Source: Chloroflexota bacterium
GTDB lineage: Bacteria > Chloroflexota > Dehalococcoidia > SM23-28-2 > RBG-16-64-32
Assembly (NCBI GenBank): GCA_022565075.1
Contig: JADFKG010000042.1
Coordinates: 1-12,724 of the forward strand
Direction: 5' to 3'
Length of the DNA: 12,724 bases
The notes under the pieces were generated by a model. The model saw only the letters and a program-made list of their open reading frames with translations, had not been told where the DNA came from and searched no databases. Within the stretch, counting starts at the first letter, position 1. The number at the start of each line of letters is the position of its first letter. Below are positions 5,617 to 12,105 of this stretch, one piece after another. A program made the position numbers and the translations under genes.

Positions 5617-6030
5617 ATGGGCCGCGAAGACCTGCTAAAGAGCGTTCCGATCTTCTCTGAACTCGGTCGCGGCGACCTGTCGCGGCTCGCCAAGCTGATG
5701 GTCCCGCGCACCATCAAGGCCGGCGACGCTGTGATCGAGGAAAACGACCAGGCCGCCGGCTTTTTCATCGTCTCCAGCGGCAAGCTGGAGGCAGAGCGCC
5801 AGGGTAAGACGCTCGCCACCTACGGCTCCGGCGACTTCTTCGGTGAGATGGCGCTCTTCGAGGGCTTCCCGCGCTCCGCCACCGTCCGCGCCGTGGAGGA
5901 CAGCGAGCTTCTGGCGATGACCCGCTGGGACTTCACCGCCGAACTCAAGAACCACCCCCAGATCGCCCTCAGCATGCTGCCCGTGCTCGTCCGCCGCCTC
6001 CGCGAAGCCGACCAGCGCCTCGCCGACTAG
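5617..6030 (+). CDS. stand-alone cyclic-nucleotide-binding domain protein
   Basis: A 137-residue protein that is almost entirely one Crp-type cyclic-nucleotide-binding domain. The phosphate-binding cassette GDFFGEMALFEGFPRSATVR (from residue 72) keeps the Glu (E77) and Arg (R86) that contact the ribose and cyclic phosphate, so ligand binding is plausible. It stops after the C-terminal helix: there is no helix-turn-helix, kinase, channel or transporter domain, so it is not a Crp-like regulator. The ATG at 5617 has GGAGG eight bases upstream. It converges on the FAD oxidoreductase with a six-base gap. It may work by binding a partner protein, but no partner is evident here. The domain call is secure; the function is unknown. 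Confidence 0.9.
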   Translation: MGREDLLKSVPIFSELGRGDLSRLAKLMVPRTIKAGDAVIEENDQAAGFFIVSSGKLEAERQGKTLATYGSGDFFGEMALFEGFPRSATVRAVEDSELLAMTRWDFTAELKNHPQIALSMLPVLVRRLREADQRLAD

Positions 6031-6036
6031 CCGCGC

Positions 6037-7323
6037 TCACTCCAGGATCGCGCCGGCGTCCCGCAGCCGCTTCTGCAGCGTCGCCACGTCGACCGCTGTT
6101 GCGTCGCGCCCCTCCGCCGCCAGCGCCGCCGCGATGCCAGCCGCCTGTCCCGTTGCCATGCACGCCGGGATCTCCTTCGTCGCGTGGTTCACACGGTGAT
6201 CGACCGAGATACAGCGCCCGGCCGCAAGCAGGTTCGCCGTTCCCCGCGTCAGCAGCGAGCCGTACGGGATGTTGTAGACGCAGTCGTACTTCGTCCAGTG
6301 GCCGGTGCGCGCGATCGTGTCGTCGAAGCGGCGGTTCAGGTCGTCCCGCACCATTACGTGGCGTCCCTGCAGCCGCCGCGATTCAGTGATCCCCAGCTGG
6401 TCCGCCATCAGCGATATGTAGGCGTCCTCGAAGCCCGGCGCGTCCTTGCGCAGCCGCGACGCCTCCTCTTCCACCATCCGCCGGCACTCGACCAGCGCCG
6501 CCGACACTTCCGCCGGGTCCGTCGCGTCGATCTTCTCGCGCACGCGCGCCTCGCCGCCCCAGGGTACGAGCGCGCGGTCACGGCCCGTCGTCCGGAAGAA
6601 CAGCCCGCCCGCCTCAAGCGCCTTCTCAACGTCGCGCACTCCGCCCATCTCGAACCACAGCCACGGGTGTACGCGCTCTGCCTCGTACGGCTCACCGGCC
6701 GCCGCGAACACGTCGCCGTCGCCCGTCGTATCGATCACCACGCGCGGCACGATCGCCTGCCTGCCGGACTTGTTCTGGATCACCAGCGCCGCGATCCGCC
6801 CGTCCTCCAGCAGTGGCTCGCAGGCCCACGTCTGGTAGAGCACGTGCACGCCGGCCTCCCGCAGCATCTCGTCGGCGGCGAAGATGAAGGCGTAGGGGTC
6901 GAACGCCACCGAGTAGCGGACACGGTGTGGTGCGCTGCCCCAGACGAGCCCCCAGCGCCGGCAGTGTTCGACGAGCGCCGGGTCCGGGTCGTCCCACTGC
7001 TCCCGCGGCGGATACCAGACACCGCCGCGCCGCTCCATGCGCTCGACCATCTCCTGGCAAAGCCCCGCCACGGCCTGCTTGCCCGCGCCGTCGTCCAGCG
7101 TCAGCAGAAGGATGATCATGCCGCCCGTCGCCAGGCCGCCTGTGTAGCTGAAACGCTCGATCAGGTACGTCTCGGCGCCCGCCCGCGCCGCCGCCACAGC
7201 CGCCGACACGCCCGCCGAGCCGCCGCCGACGACCAGCACGTCAGGCCGCGCGGCCACCGGCAGGCGCGATTCGGGCAGCGTTACGAAGTCGGGATCAGGT
7301 GACACTCCGGCACGAGGATACAC
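6037..7323 (-). CDS. FAD-dependent oxidoreductase (FAD_oxidored-type)
   Basis: A 428-residue flavoprotein. The dinucleotide-binding motif VVGGGSAG (residues 31-38) opens a Rossmann fold after a short N-terminal extension. DTTGDGDVFAAAG marks the second FAD segment, and the C-terminal block from AGRCISVDHR to TGQAAGIAAA is typical of the family I know as PF12831. There is no signal peptide. No ATG is available near the N-terminus. GTG at 7323 is taken as the start, GTG at 7305 is the alternative, and neither has a clear ribosome site. It lies 33 bases after the acetoacetate-decarboxylase-like gene, probably in one transcript. Many family members are annotated only as oxidoreductases of unknown substrate; the neighbour suggests a small organic acid or a ring compound, which is speculative. 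Confidence 0.85.
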   Translation of the reverse strand: MYPRAGVSPDPDFVTLPESRLPVAARPDVLVVGGGSAGVSAAVAAARAGAETYLIERFSYTGGLATGGMIILLLTLDDGAGKQAVAGLCQEMVERMERRGGVWYPPREQWDDPDPALVEHCRRWGLVWGSAPHRVRYSVAFDPYAFIFAADEMLREAGVHVLYQTWACEPLLEDGRIAALVIQNKSGRQAIVPRVVIDTTGDGDVFAAAGEPYEAERVHPWLWFEMGGVRDVEKALEAGGLFFRTTGRDRALVPWGGEARVREKIDATDPAEVSAALVECRRMVEEEASRLRKDAPGFEDAYISLMADQLGITESRRLQGRHVMVRDDLNRRFDDTIARTGHWTKYDCVYNIPYGSLLTRGTANLLAAGRCISVDHRVNHATKEIPACMATGQAAGIAAALAAEGRDATAVDVATLQKRLRDAGAILE

Positions 7324-7356
7324 GAGCGGAGCAGAAGGGCAAGCGCCGGCGAGGCG

Positions 7357-8196
7357 TCAGTCGCCGATTTTGCGCCACTGGCCGCGGCCGTCCGTCGTCG
7401 TCCGGGACGCCTGGCCGTGAAGGATGCTGCTCTCGGCCAGTAGCTCGAGAGTGTCGTTGCGCGCGAAGGAGTAGGGCAGGAACGCCTCCGGATCGACCTC
7501 GCAGAGGACGTGAGCGCTGGCGTACGATTGCCCCTCGCTGTAGACCGCCTCGACTACCTGGCGCACCGGGATGTCGGCCAGCGGGTCGTGCGGCGACTCG
7601 CGGAAGACCAGCTCGCCGCGGCCACGCCTGCTGCTGGTCACGTTGAAGGTCGAAGTCACCTGGACGAGTTGCGGCGGGTAGTCGAAGCCGGCGCCGTCGC
7701 TGCGGTGCAAGAACTTGAACTGGAAGGTGGAGAACTCGTTGCGGCCGGGCGCTGCGTCCTCATCGTATCGGCCGCGCGCGCTCAAGTAGCGGACCGCGTG
7801 CCTCTCGGCGTGGCCCCAGACGTGCTCGTTCGTCGTGTCGAAGACGATCCTCGCCAGCTTCGTGGGCTCGCCGAAGATCTCCCGTCCCACGGTCACCGCT
7901 TCGACGGTCGATCGCGGCGCGGCGACGCAGTAGTGCCCGATGATGTCCTGGTAGCGCGCGCGCAGGTAAACGCCGCCGCTATTGAAGGCCCCCATGCAGT
8001 TCGAGTTGCCGATTTCGCTGAACAATACCGCACCCAGTGGATCAGGCGCCGGTTCAAGGGGCGGCGGCAGAAGCTCTCGGATCGCCTCCGCCGTCGTCTC
8101 GAAGTACACGGCCAGCTGGCGGACGCCCAGAAAGTGGGCGCGCGAGTACACCGATTGAATGGCGGCGATCTCATCTGACGATTTCACTAGACGCAC
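7357..8196 (-). CDS. acetoacetate decarboxylase superfamily protein
   Basis: A roughly 279-residue protein of the acetoacetate decarboxylase fold. The segment VGREIFGEPTKLA (from residue 103) aligns with the clostridial VGRE...YPKKLG region that holds the Schiff-base lysine. Here the Pro-Lys-Lys is Pro-Thr-Lys, so the nucleophilic lysine (K115 in the clostridial enzyme, from memory) appears replaced by Thr112 while its neighbour K113 remains. That makes ordinary acetoacetate decarboxylation doubtful; other superfamily members do aldolase- or dehydratase-type chemistry. I start at GTG 8196 because GGAGG lies six bases upstream; the longer GTG start at 8229 has no ribosome site. It is the first gene of a pair with the FAD oxidoreductase. 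The fold call is good; the reaction is open. Confidence 0.82.
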   Translation of the reverse strand: MRLVKSSDEIAAIQSVYSRAHFLGVRQLAVYFETTAEAIRELLPPPLEPAPDPLGAVLFSEIGNSNCMGAFNSGGVYLRARYQDIIGHYCVAAPRSTVEAVTVGREIFGEPTKLARIVFDTTNEHVWGHAERHAVRYLSARGRYDEDAAPGRNEFSTFQFKFLHRSDGAGFDYPPQLVQVTSTFNVTSSRRGRGELVFRESPHDPLADIPVRQVVEAVYSEGQSYASAHVLCEVDPEAFLPYSFARNDTLELLAESSILHGQASRTTTDGRGQWRKIGD

Positions 8197-8231
8197 AGGC
8201 GGCCTCCGAGTGTTCTTGATCTCTTTCACTA

Positions 8232-8249
8232 CAGACGGGCCAGACGGGC
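8232..8249. repeat. tandem 9-bp direct repeat in the divergent region
   Basis: CAGACGGGC occurs twice in tandem. It lies in the 147-base divergent gap (8197-8343) between the ADC-like gene and the MATE gene. I see no convincing sigma-70 promoter on either strand in that gap, only scattered partial hexamers. The repeat could be a regulator site or chance in GC-rich DNA. Confidence 0.35.
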
Positions 8250-8343
8250 GTGAGTTGCGTCACATTACGACGGCCCGTGGCGGGTTCCGGCTAACACTGC
8301 CATGCCCTAACCTGAGATTTCGAGCGCCCCGTTTCCCCAAACC

Positions 8344-9735
8344 ATGTCTGACGAATCTCCTGACGCCCCCCGTAACGCTGCCCCGATGCTGATCGACGAG
8401 AAGGACCTCCGCGGTTCGATCATTCGATTGGCCTGGCCGGTCGTTGTCCAGCAGGCCAGCTTCGCCATGGTCCAGCTCGTGGACACCGCGCTCGTCGGTC
8501 ACCTGGGCGAAGACTCGCTCGCCGGCGTTCGTCTGGGCGGCCAACTGCTCTGGTTCGCGATGAGCGGCATGATGGCCGTCGGCGTTGGCGCCACGGCCGT
8601 TATCGCCCGCATCGTGGGCGGCGGCGAGTCCCGCGACGCCTCGAAGGTCATGCAGACGATACTCGTGCTGGCCGTCGTCTGGGGCCTGCTGATGATGGTG
8701 CTGATGCTGCTTTTCGGCGACTGGATGCTGGGCGTGCTCGGCGCCGAACCCCAGGCGCAGAGTGAAGGCGCCGACTATCTGCTGGGGCTCGCCTTCGGCC
8801 TGCCGTTCTTCTCGTTCGTCTTCGCCGGCAACGCCGCCCAGCAGGGTGCCGGCGACACCCGGTCGCCCATGGTCGTCGGCCTGCTGATCAACGTCGTCAA
8901 CGGCTTCGCTTCATACGCCCTGATCAACGGCCCGGGCCCGTTCCCGCGGCTGGAAGTGCTCGGTTCCGGAGTCGGCTTCACGATTGCCGGCGCCTTCGGC
9001 GCCCTCCTCGTCGCCGGCGTGCTCATTTCCGGGCGGCGCACCCTCAGCTGGATCCCCTTCCGCCAGGGCGCATTCAACGGCGCCGACGCCCGGCGCATCC
9101 TCAACATCGGCGTGCCCGCGGGCCTGGAGCAGGCGCAGTTCAACATCGCCTTCATGATCTACACGCGCATCATCGCCTCGCTCGGCACGACGGCGCTGGC
9201 CGCTCACGGCGTCACGCTGGCGATGCAATCGCTCACCTTCAACATCGGCTTCGCGCTCAGCATCGCGACCTCGGCGATCGTGGGCCAAACGTTGGGCGCT
9301 CAGCGCCCGGATCTCGCCGAGAAGGCCTCATACATGACGATGCGCTATTCGCTTGTGTTCATGTGCGTGGTGGCCGTCATCCTCATGACTCTCGGCGGCC
9401 AGATCACCTCGATCTTCGTCGGCGGCCAGAACGCCAGCGCCGTCGTCGATATCGGCCGCGACCTGATGTTTATCTTCGCCTTCGCCCTGCCGGGACTCGG
9501 CATCAGCCTTTCCCTGTCGGGCAGCCTGCGCGGCGCCGGCGACACCCGTGCTGTGCTCTACATAATGGCTGGTTGTACGTGGATCGTGCGGCTAGTGCCC
9601 GCATACCTCCTGGCGATCACCTTCGGTCTTGGCGTACCGGGCGCCTGGCTGGCCGCCATCGCCGACATCAACGTTCGGGCGGCGATCATGTTCATCAGGT
9701 TCCGTCGCGGCAAATGGAAGCACATCAAGGTCTGA
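8344..9735 (+). CDS. MATE-family multidrug/Na+ (or H+) antiporter
   Basis: A 463-residue integral membrane exporter of the MATE/DinF/NorM type. After a hydrophilic N-terminus of about 28 residues come roughly twelve hydrophobic segments in two related halves. Typical features are RLAWPVVVQQ at the first helix, VDTALVGHLG after it, and the duplicated GAGDTR-type loops (QQGAGDTRSP in the first half, LRGAGDTRAV in the second). The family exports cationic drugs or metabolites using Na+ or H+ gradients. The ATG at 8344 has no ribosome site, so it may be leaderless. It is probably co-transcribed with the glutaredoxin-like gene and cysS (gaps of 34 and 20 bases). Substrate unknown. Confidence 0.93.
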   Translation: MSDESPDAPRNAAPMLIDEKDLRGSIIRLAWPVVVQQASFAMVQLVDTALVGHLGEDSLAGVRLGGQLLWFAMSGMMAVGVGATAVIARIVGGGESRDASKVMQTILVLAVVWGLLMMVLMLLFGDWMLGVLGAEPQAQSEGADYLLGLAFGLPFFSFVFAGNAAQQGAGDTRSPMVVGLLINVVNGFASYALINGPGPFPRLEVLGSGVGFTIAGAFGALLVAGVLISGRRTLSWIPFRQGAFNGADARRILNIGVPAGLEQAQFNIAFMIYTRIIASLGTTALAAHGVTLAMQSLTFNIGFALSIATSAIVGQTLGAQRPDLAEKASYMTMRYSLVFMCVVAVILMTLGGQITSIFVGGQNASAVVDIGRDLMFIFAFALPGLGISLSLSGSLRGAGDTRAVLYIMAGCTWIVRLVPAYLLAITFGLGVPGAWLAAIADINVRAAIMFIRFRRGKWKHIKV

Positions 9736-9769
9736 TGGCCTGCTAAGATTGTTGCGGAAGGAATCGCCC

Positions 9770-9979
9770 GTGTCCGTCACCGTCTACACCCTGCGAAACT
9801 GCGAAGTCAGCGACAAGGCCGTCGTCGCTCTCCGCAAGCGCGGAGTCGACTTCGAAGAGCGCCGCGTGGACGAGAACGCCGGCTGGTGGGAAGAGGCGCT
9901 CGACTACGCCATGGCTGTCCCCATCATCATCTGGGAGGACGGCCGCGTCGAACTGGGTTGGGACGGAGAACACGGCTGA
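9770..9979 (+). CDS. small glutaredoxin-like protein
   Basis: A 69-residue thioredoxin-fold protein of minimal glutaredoxin length. It starts with the usual strand VTVYTLRNC. The active-site motif is C11-E-V-S14, so only the first cysteine of the normal CxxC is present, as in monothiol or bacilliredoxin-like types. The cis-proline is VP at residues 50-51, followed by IIIWEDG. The GTG at 9770 is chosen because GGAAGGA stands about seven bases upstream. It sits between the MATE gene and cysS. A thiol-transfer or deglutathionylation-like role is probable; the redox partner is not evident. Confidence 0.82.
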   Translation: MSVTVYTLRNCEVSDKAVVALRKRGVDFEERRVDENAGWWEEALDYAMAVPIIIWEDGRVELGWDGEHG

Positions 9980-9999
9980 GAGATCACCTGAGGGGCGCC

Positions 10000-12105
10000 G
10001 TGAGCACCCCGACTGCCCCGGCCATGCGCATCTACGACACGCTGACCCGTAAGAAGGAGGAGTTCGCTCCGCTTCAAGCGGGGCACGTCCGCCTCTACTC
10101 CTGCGGGCCCACCGTCTACCGCTACGCCCACATCGGCAACCTGCGTTCGTACCTCATGGCGGACTGGCTGCGCCGCCTTCTGGAGGCAGACGGGTACACC
10201 GTGCACCACGTCAAGAACATCACGGACGTTGGCCACATGCGCGAGGGCCGGCTGGCACAAGAAGAGGACCGGATCATCGCCGCCGCCCGCGCTGAGGGCA
10301 AGCCGGCCGCCGAGATCGCTCGCTTTTACACAGACGCCTTCCTCGAAGACGAAGCCAAGCTGAACATCCTTCCCGCCGGCGACTTCCCCAGGGCGACGCA
10401 GTACGTCCCGGCGATGGTCGAGATGGTGAAATCGCTCGTCGACTCCTCCAGCGCCTACGAGGCCGGCGGCAACGTCTACTTCAGCGTCGCCAGCTTTCCC
10501 GGGTACGGCAAGCTCTCTCATCAGCAGTCGGAAGACCTGCAGGAGGGTGACCGGGCTGAGCCCGACCCGCTCAAGCGCGACCCTCGCGACTTCGCCCTCT
10601 GGAAGGCCGCCGAGCCCGGCCGCGCACTCAAATGGGAGAGCCCCTGGGGCGACGGCTTCCCCGGCTGGCACATCGAATGCTCTGCCATCGTCGCCTCGGT
10701 TCTCGGCGACGAGATCGACTTCCATACCGGCGGCGTCGACAACATCTTCCCGCACCACGAGGACGAGATCGCCCAGAGCGAGTCCGTACTCGGGCATCAG
10801 CACGTCCGCCGCTGGGTGCACGGCCAGCACCTGCTCGTCGACGGCGTCAAGATGGCGAAGTCCACCGGCAACGTCTACCTCATCTCCGACCTGGAGCGCC
10901 GCGGCTTCGACCCGCTCGCCTTCCGCTACCTCTGCGCCAACGCCCACTACGGCACGCGCCTCAACTTCACGCCGTCTTCCCTTCGTGCCGCCCAGCGCGG
11001 CCTCAACCGCCTGCGCGCCGCCACGCACGGCGCCAGCGGTCGCCTGACCAAGAAGGCCCGCGCCGAAGGCGACAAGCGGCGCATCGCCTTCTGGGACGCC
11101 GCCCGCGACGGCCTCAACATCCCGGCCGCGCTTGCCGTCGCCTGGAGCGTCGCCCGCTCACGTCTGCCCGGCGCGATCAAGCGAGAGCTGCTCATGGACT
11201 TCGACCGCCTCCTTGGCCTCGATCTGGCAACGGCGCAGCCTGCGCCGCCAGTCACCGGCGAAATCGCCCAGCTGATACGTGAGCGCCACGAACACCGCAA
11301 GGCCAGCCACTGGGCCGCCGCCGACGGCATCCGCGATCGCATCACCGACATGGGGCTGGAAGTGCGCGACGACCGGCCCGGCACCACCGTGCTGCCGATC
11401 CCGGCCTGGAAGCAGGACGATGGCAACCTCTCTTCGAGTGCGGACGTTGTCTCGCGCCTCGACGAGACCCCGGATCTCGACTTCACGGTCGCTGTCGTCG
11501 CCCGGCGCGGTTGCGAGGAGCTTCAGCGCTGTGTTTCTTCGGCCCGGGCCTGGCTCGGCGACGCGGGCGAGGTGATCGTGGTCGACAACGGCTTCCCGGA
11601 GGAGTGCGATCCGCTGGGAGGCGAAGATGCGGCCAACGCCGAGCAGCTGCGCTTCTTCCGCGCTGACCACTTCCTGGGCAGCGCCGCCGGCAGCAACGTG
11701 GCGCTTCGCCAGGCGCGCGGCCGCTGCCTCGTCATCCTCGACACGAGCGTCGAGGTTACGGGCGATCTCTTCGCCGCGCTGGATGACGACGACGCTCCAT
11801 ACGATGTCCTATGCTCGAATCCGCCCTACGTCGAAGCGGGGGATTGGGAGAGCTTAGATCCCGTTGTGCGAGATTATGAAGATAAGCGGGCCTTGCTGGC
11901 GGGCCCGGACGGACTCGACCTGATTCGGCGCTTGGTATCCGAAGGGAAGCCGCGGTTGCGGAGCGGAGGGCTGCTTGCTTTGGAAATTGGGATGGGCCAG
12001 TATGAGGCTGTCAGACAACTATTGGAACAAGATGACTATCGCGAAATCGCCTCCCGGATGGACCTCGCGGGGATTCCGCGAATCGTGACCGCGAGGGCCC
12101 CATAG
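10000..12105 (+). CDS. cysS: cysteinyl-tRNA synthetase in a chimeric frame (GT2-like and PrmC parts appended)
   Basis: The first ~467 codons (to about 11400) encode a complete cysteinyl-tRNA synthetase, which charges tRNA-Cys with cysteine using ATP. Visible are the zinc cysteine in YSCGPTVY (C35), the HIGH-type HIGN (44-47), the second zinc cysteine in WHIEC (C227), FPHHEDE just after it, and KMAKS (284-288). The GTG at 10000 has GAGG six bases ahead; the ATG at 10024 has no ribosome site. No stop follows the normal CysRS end. The frame runs through a linker into the N-terminal part of a GT2-like domain (~494-596) and then into the C-terminal third of PrmC (~598-701). The synthetase portion looks fully functional. 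The last part is probably an assembly or recombination artefact; see the separate entries. Confidence 0.9.
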   Translation: MSTPTAPAMRIYDTLTRKKEEFAPLQAGHVRLYSCGPTVYRYAHIGNLRSYLMADWLRRLLEADGYTVHHVKNITDVGHMREGRLAQEEDRIIAAARAEGKPAAEIARFYTDAFLEDEAKLNILPAGDFPRATQYVPAMVEMVKSLVDSSSAYEAGGNVYFSVASFPGYGKLSHQQSEDLQEGDRAEPDPLKRDPRDFALWKAAEPGRALKWESPWGDGFPGWHIECSAIVASVLGDEIDFHTGGVDNIFPHHEDEIAQSESVLGHQHVRRWVHGQHLLVDGVKMAKSTGNVYLISDLERRGFDPLAFRYLCANAHYGTRLNFTPSSLRAAQRGLNRLRAATHGASGRLTKKARAEGDKRRIAFWDAARDGLNIPAALAVAWSVARSRLPGAIKRELLMDFDRLLGLDLATAQPAPPVTGEIAQLIRERHEHRKASHWAAADGIRDRITDMGLEVRDDRPGTTVLPIPAWKQDDGNLSSSADVVSRLDETPDLDFTVAVVARRGCEELQRCVSSARAWLGDAGEVIVVDNGFPEECDPLGGEDAANAEQLRFFRADHFLGSAAGSNVALRQARGRCLVILDTSVEVTGDLFAALDDDDAPYDVLCSNPPYVEAGDWESLDPVVRDYEDKRALLAGPDGLDLIRRLVSEGKPRLRSGGLLALEIGMGQYEAVRQLLEQDDYREIASRMDLAGIPRIVTARAP
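11479..11790 (+). other. family-2 glycosyltransferase-like N-terminal domain fragment
   Basis: Residues ~494-596 of the cysS frame resemble the start of a GT-A fold glycosyltransferase. They contain a FTVAVVARR strand, a CVSSARAWL helix, EVIVVDNG (524-531), then FLGSAAGSNVALRQARGR and VILDTSVEVTGDLF. The order and spacing match GT2 enzymes, where VDNGS and a LDxD/LDTS segment bind the sugar nucleotide. The second, acceptor-binding half is missing because the frame switches to PrmC. Base and codon style equal those of CysRS, so this part probably belongs to the same genome. Confidence 0.65.
11761..11810 (+). other. junction between two sequence sources
   Basis: GDLFAAL (11761-11781) is a sequence expected both in the glycosyltransferase (after LDTSVEVT) and in PrmC (before the NPPY motif). 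Upstream codons are overwhelmingly C- or G-ending; from about 11795 AT-ending codons such as GAT, AAT, TAT and TTA appear. The join is in frame and has no repeat or transposon end. This is the signature of a chimera formed at a short shared sequence. Confidence 0.65.
11797..12105 (+). pseudogene. prmC: 3' fragment of release-factor glutamine methyltransferase
   Basis: PrmC (HemK) methylates the Gln of the GGQ motif in release factors RF1 and RF2. Only about the last 103 residues are here, out of roughly 280. The catalytic SNPPYV motif is intact (NPPY at residues 607-610 of the joined frame), followed by the PVVRDYEDKRAL and GPDGLD segments and the LALEIGMGQ strand, all typical of the family. 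The N-terminal helical domain and the SAM-binding glycine-rich motif are absent, so this piece cannot work alone. In its source genome it is probably the end of an intact prmC, with radC overlapping its stop by one base. Codon use matches radC and not the upstream genes. Confidence 0.85.

Noticed and set aside
6184..7302. Long plus-strand frame opposite the FAD oxidoreductase (372 codons)
   Set aside because: The minus strand has unmistakable FAD-binding motifs. The plus-strand translation is Arg/His/Pro-rich noise caused by codon bias.
9904..11028. Long open frame antisense to cysS (374 codons)
   Set aside because: It mirrors GC-rich codons of a clear CysRS gene, has a low-complexity Ala/Gly/Val/Arg composition and shows no family motif.
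10000..12105. A new three-domain enzyme (CysRS-glycosyltransferase-methyltransferase)
   Set aside because: Both appended domains are truncated at the join and the composition changes there, so an assembly or recombination chimera is far more likely than a functional protein.
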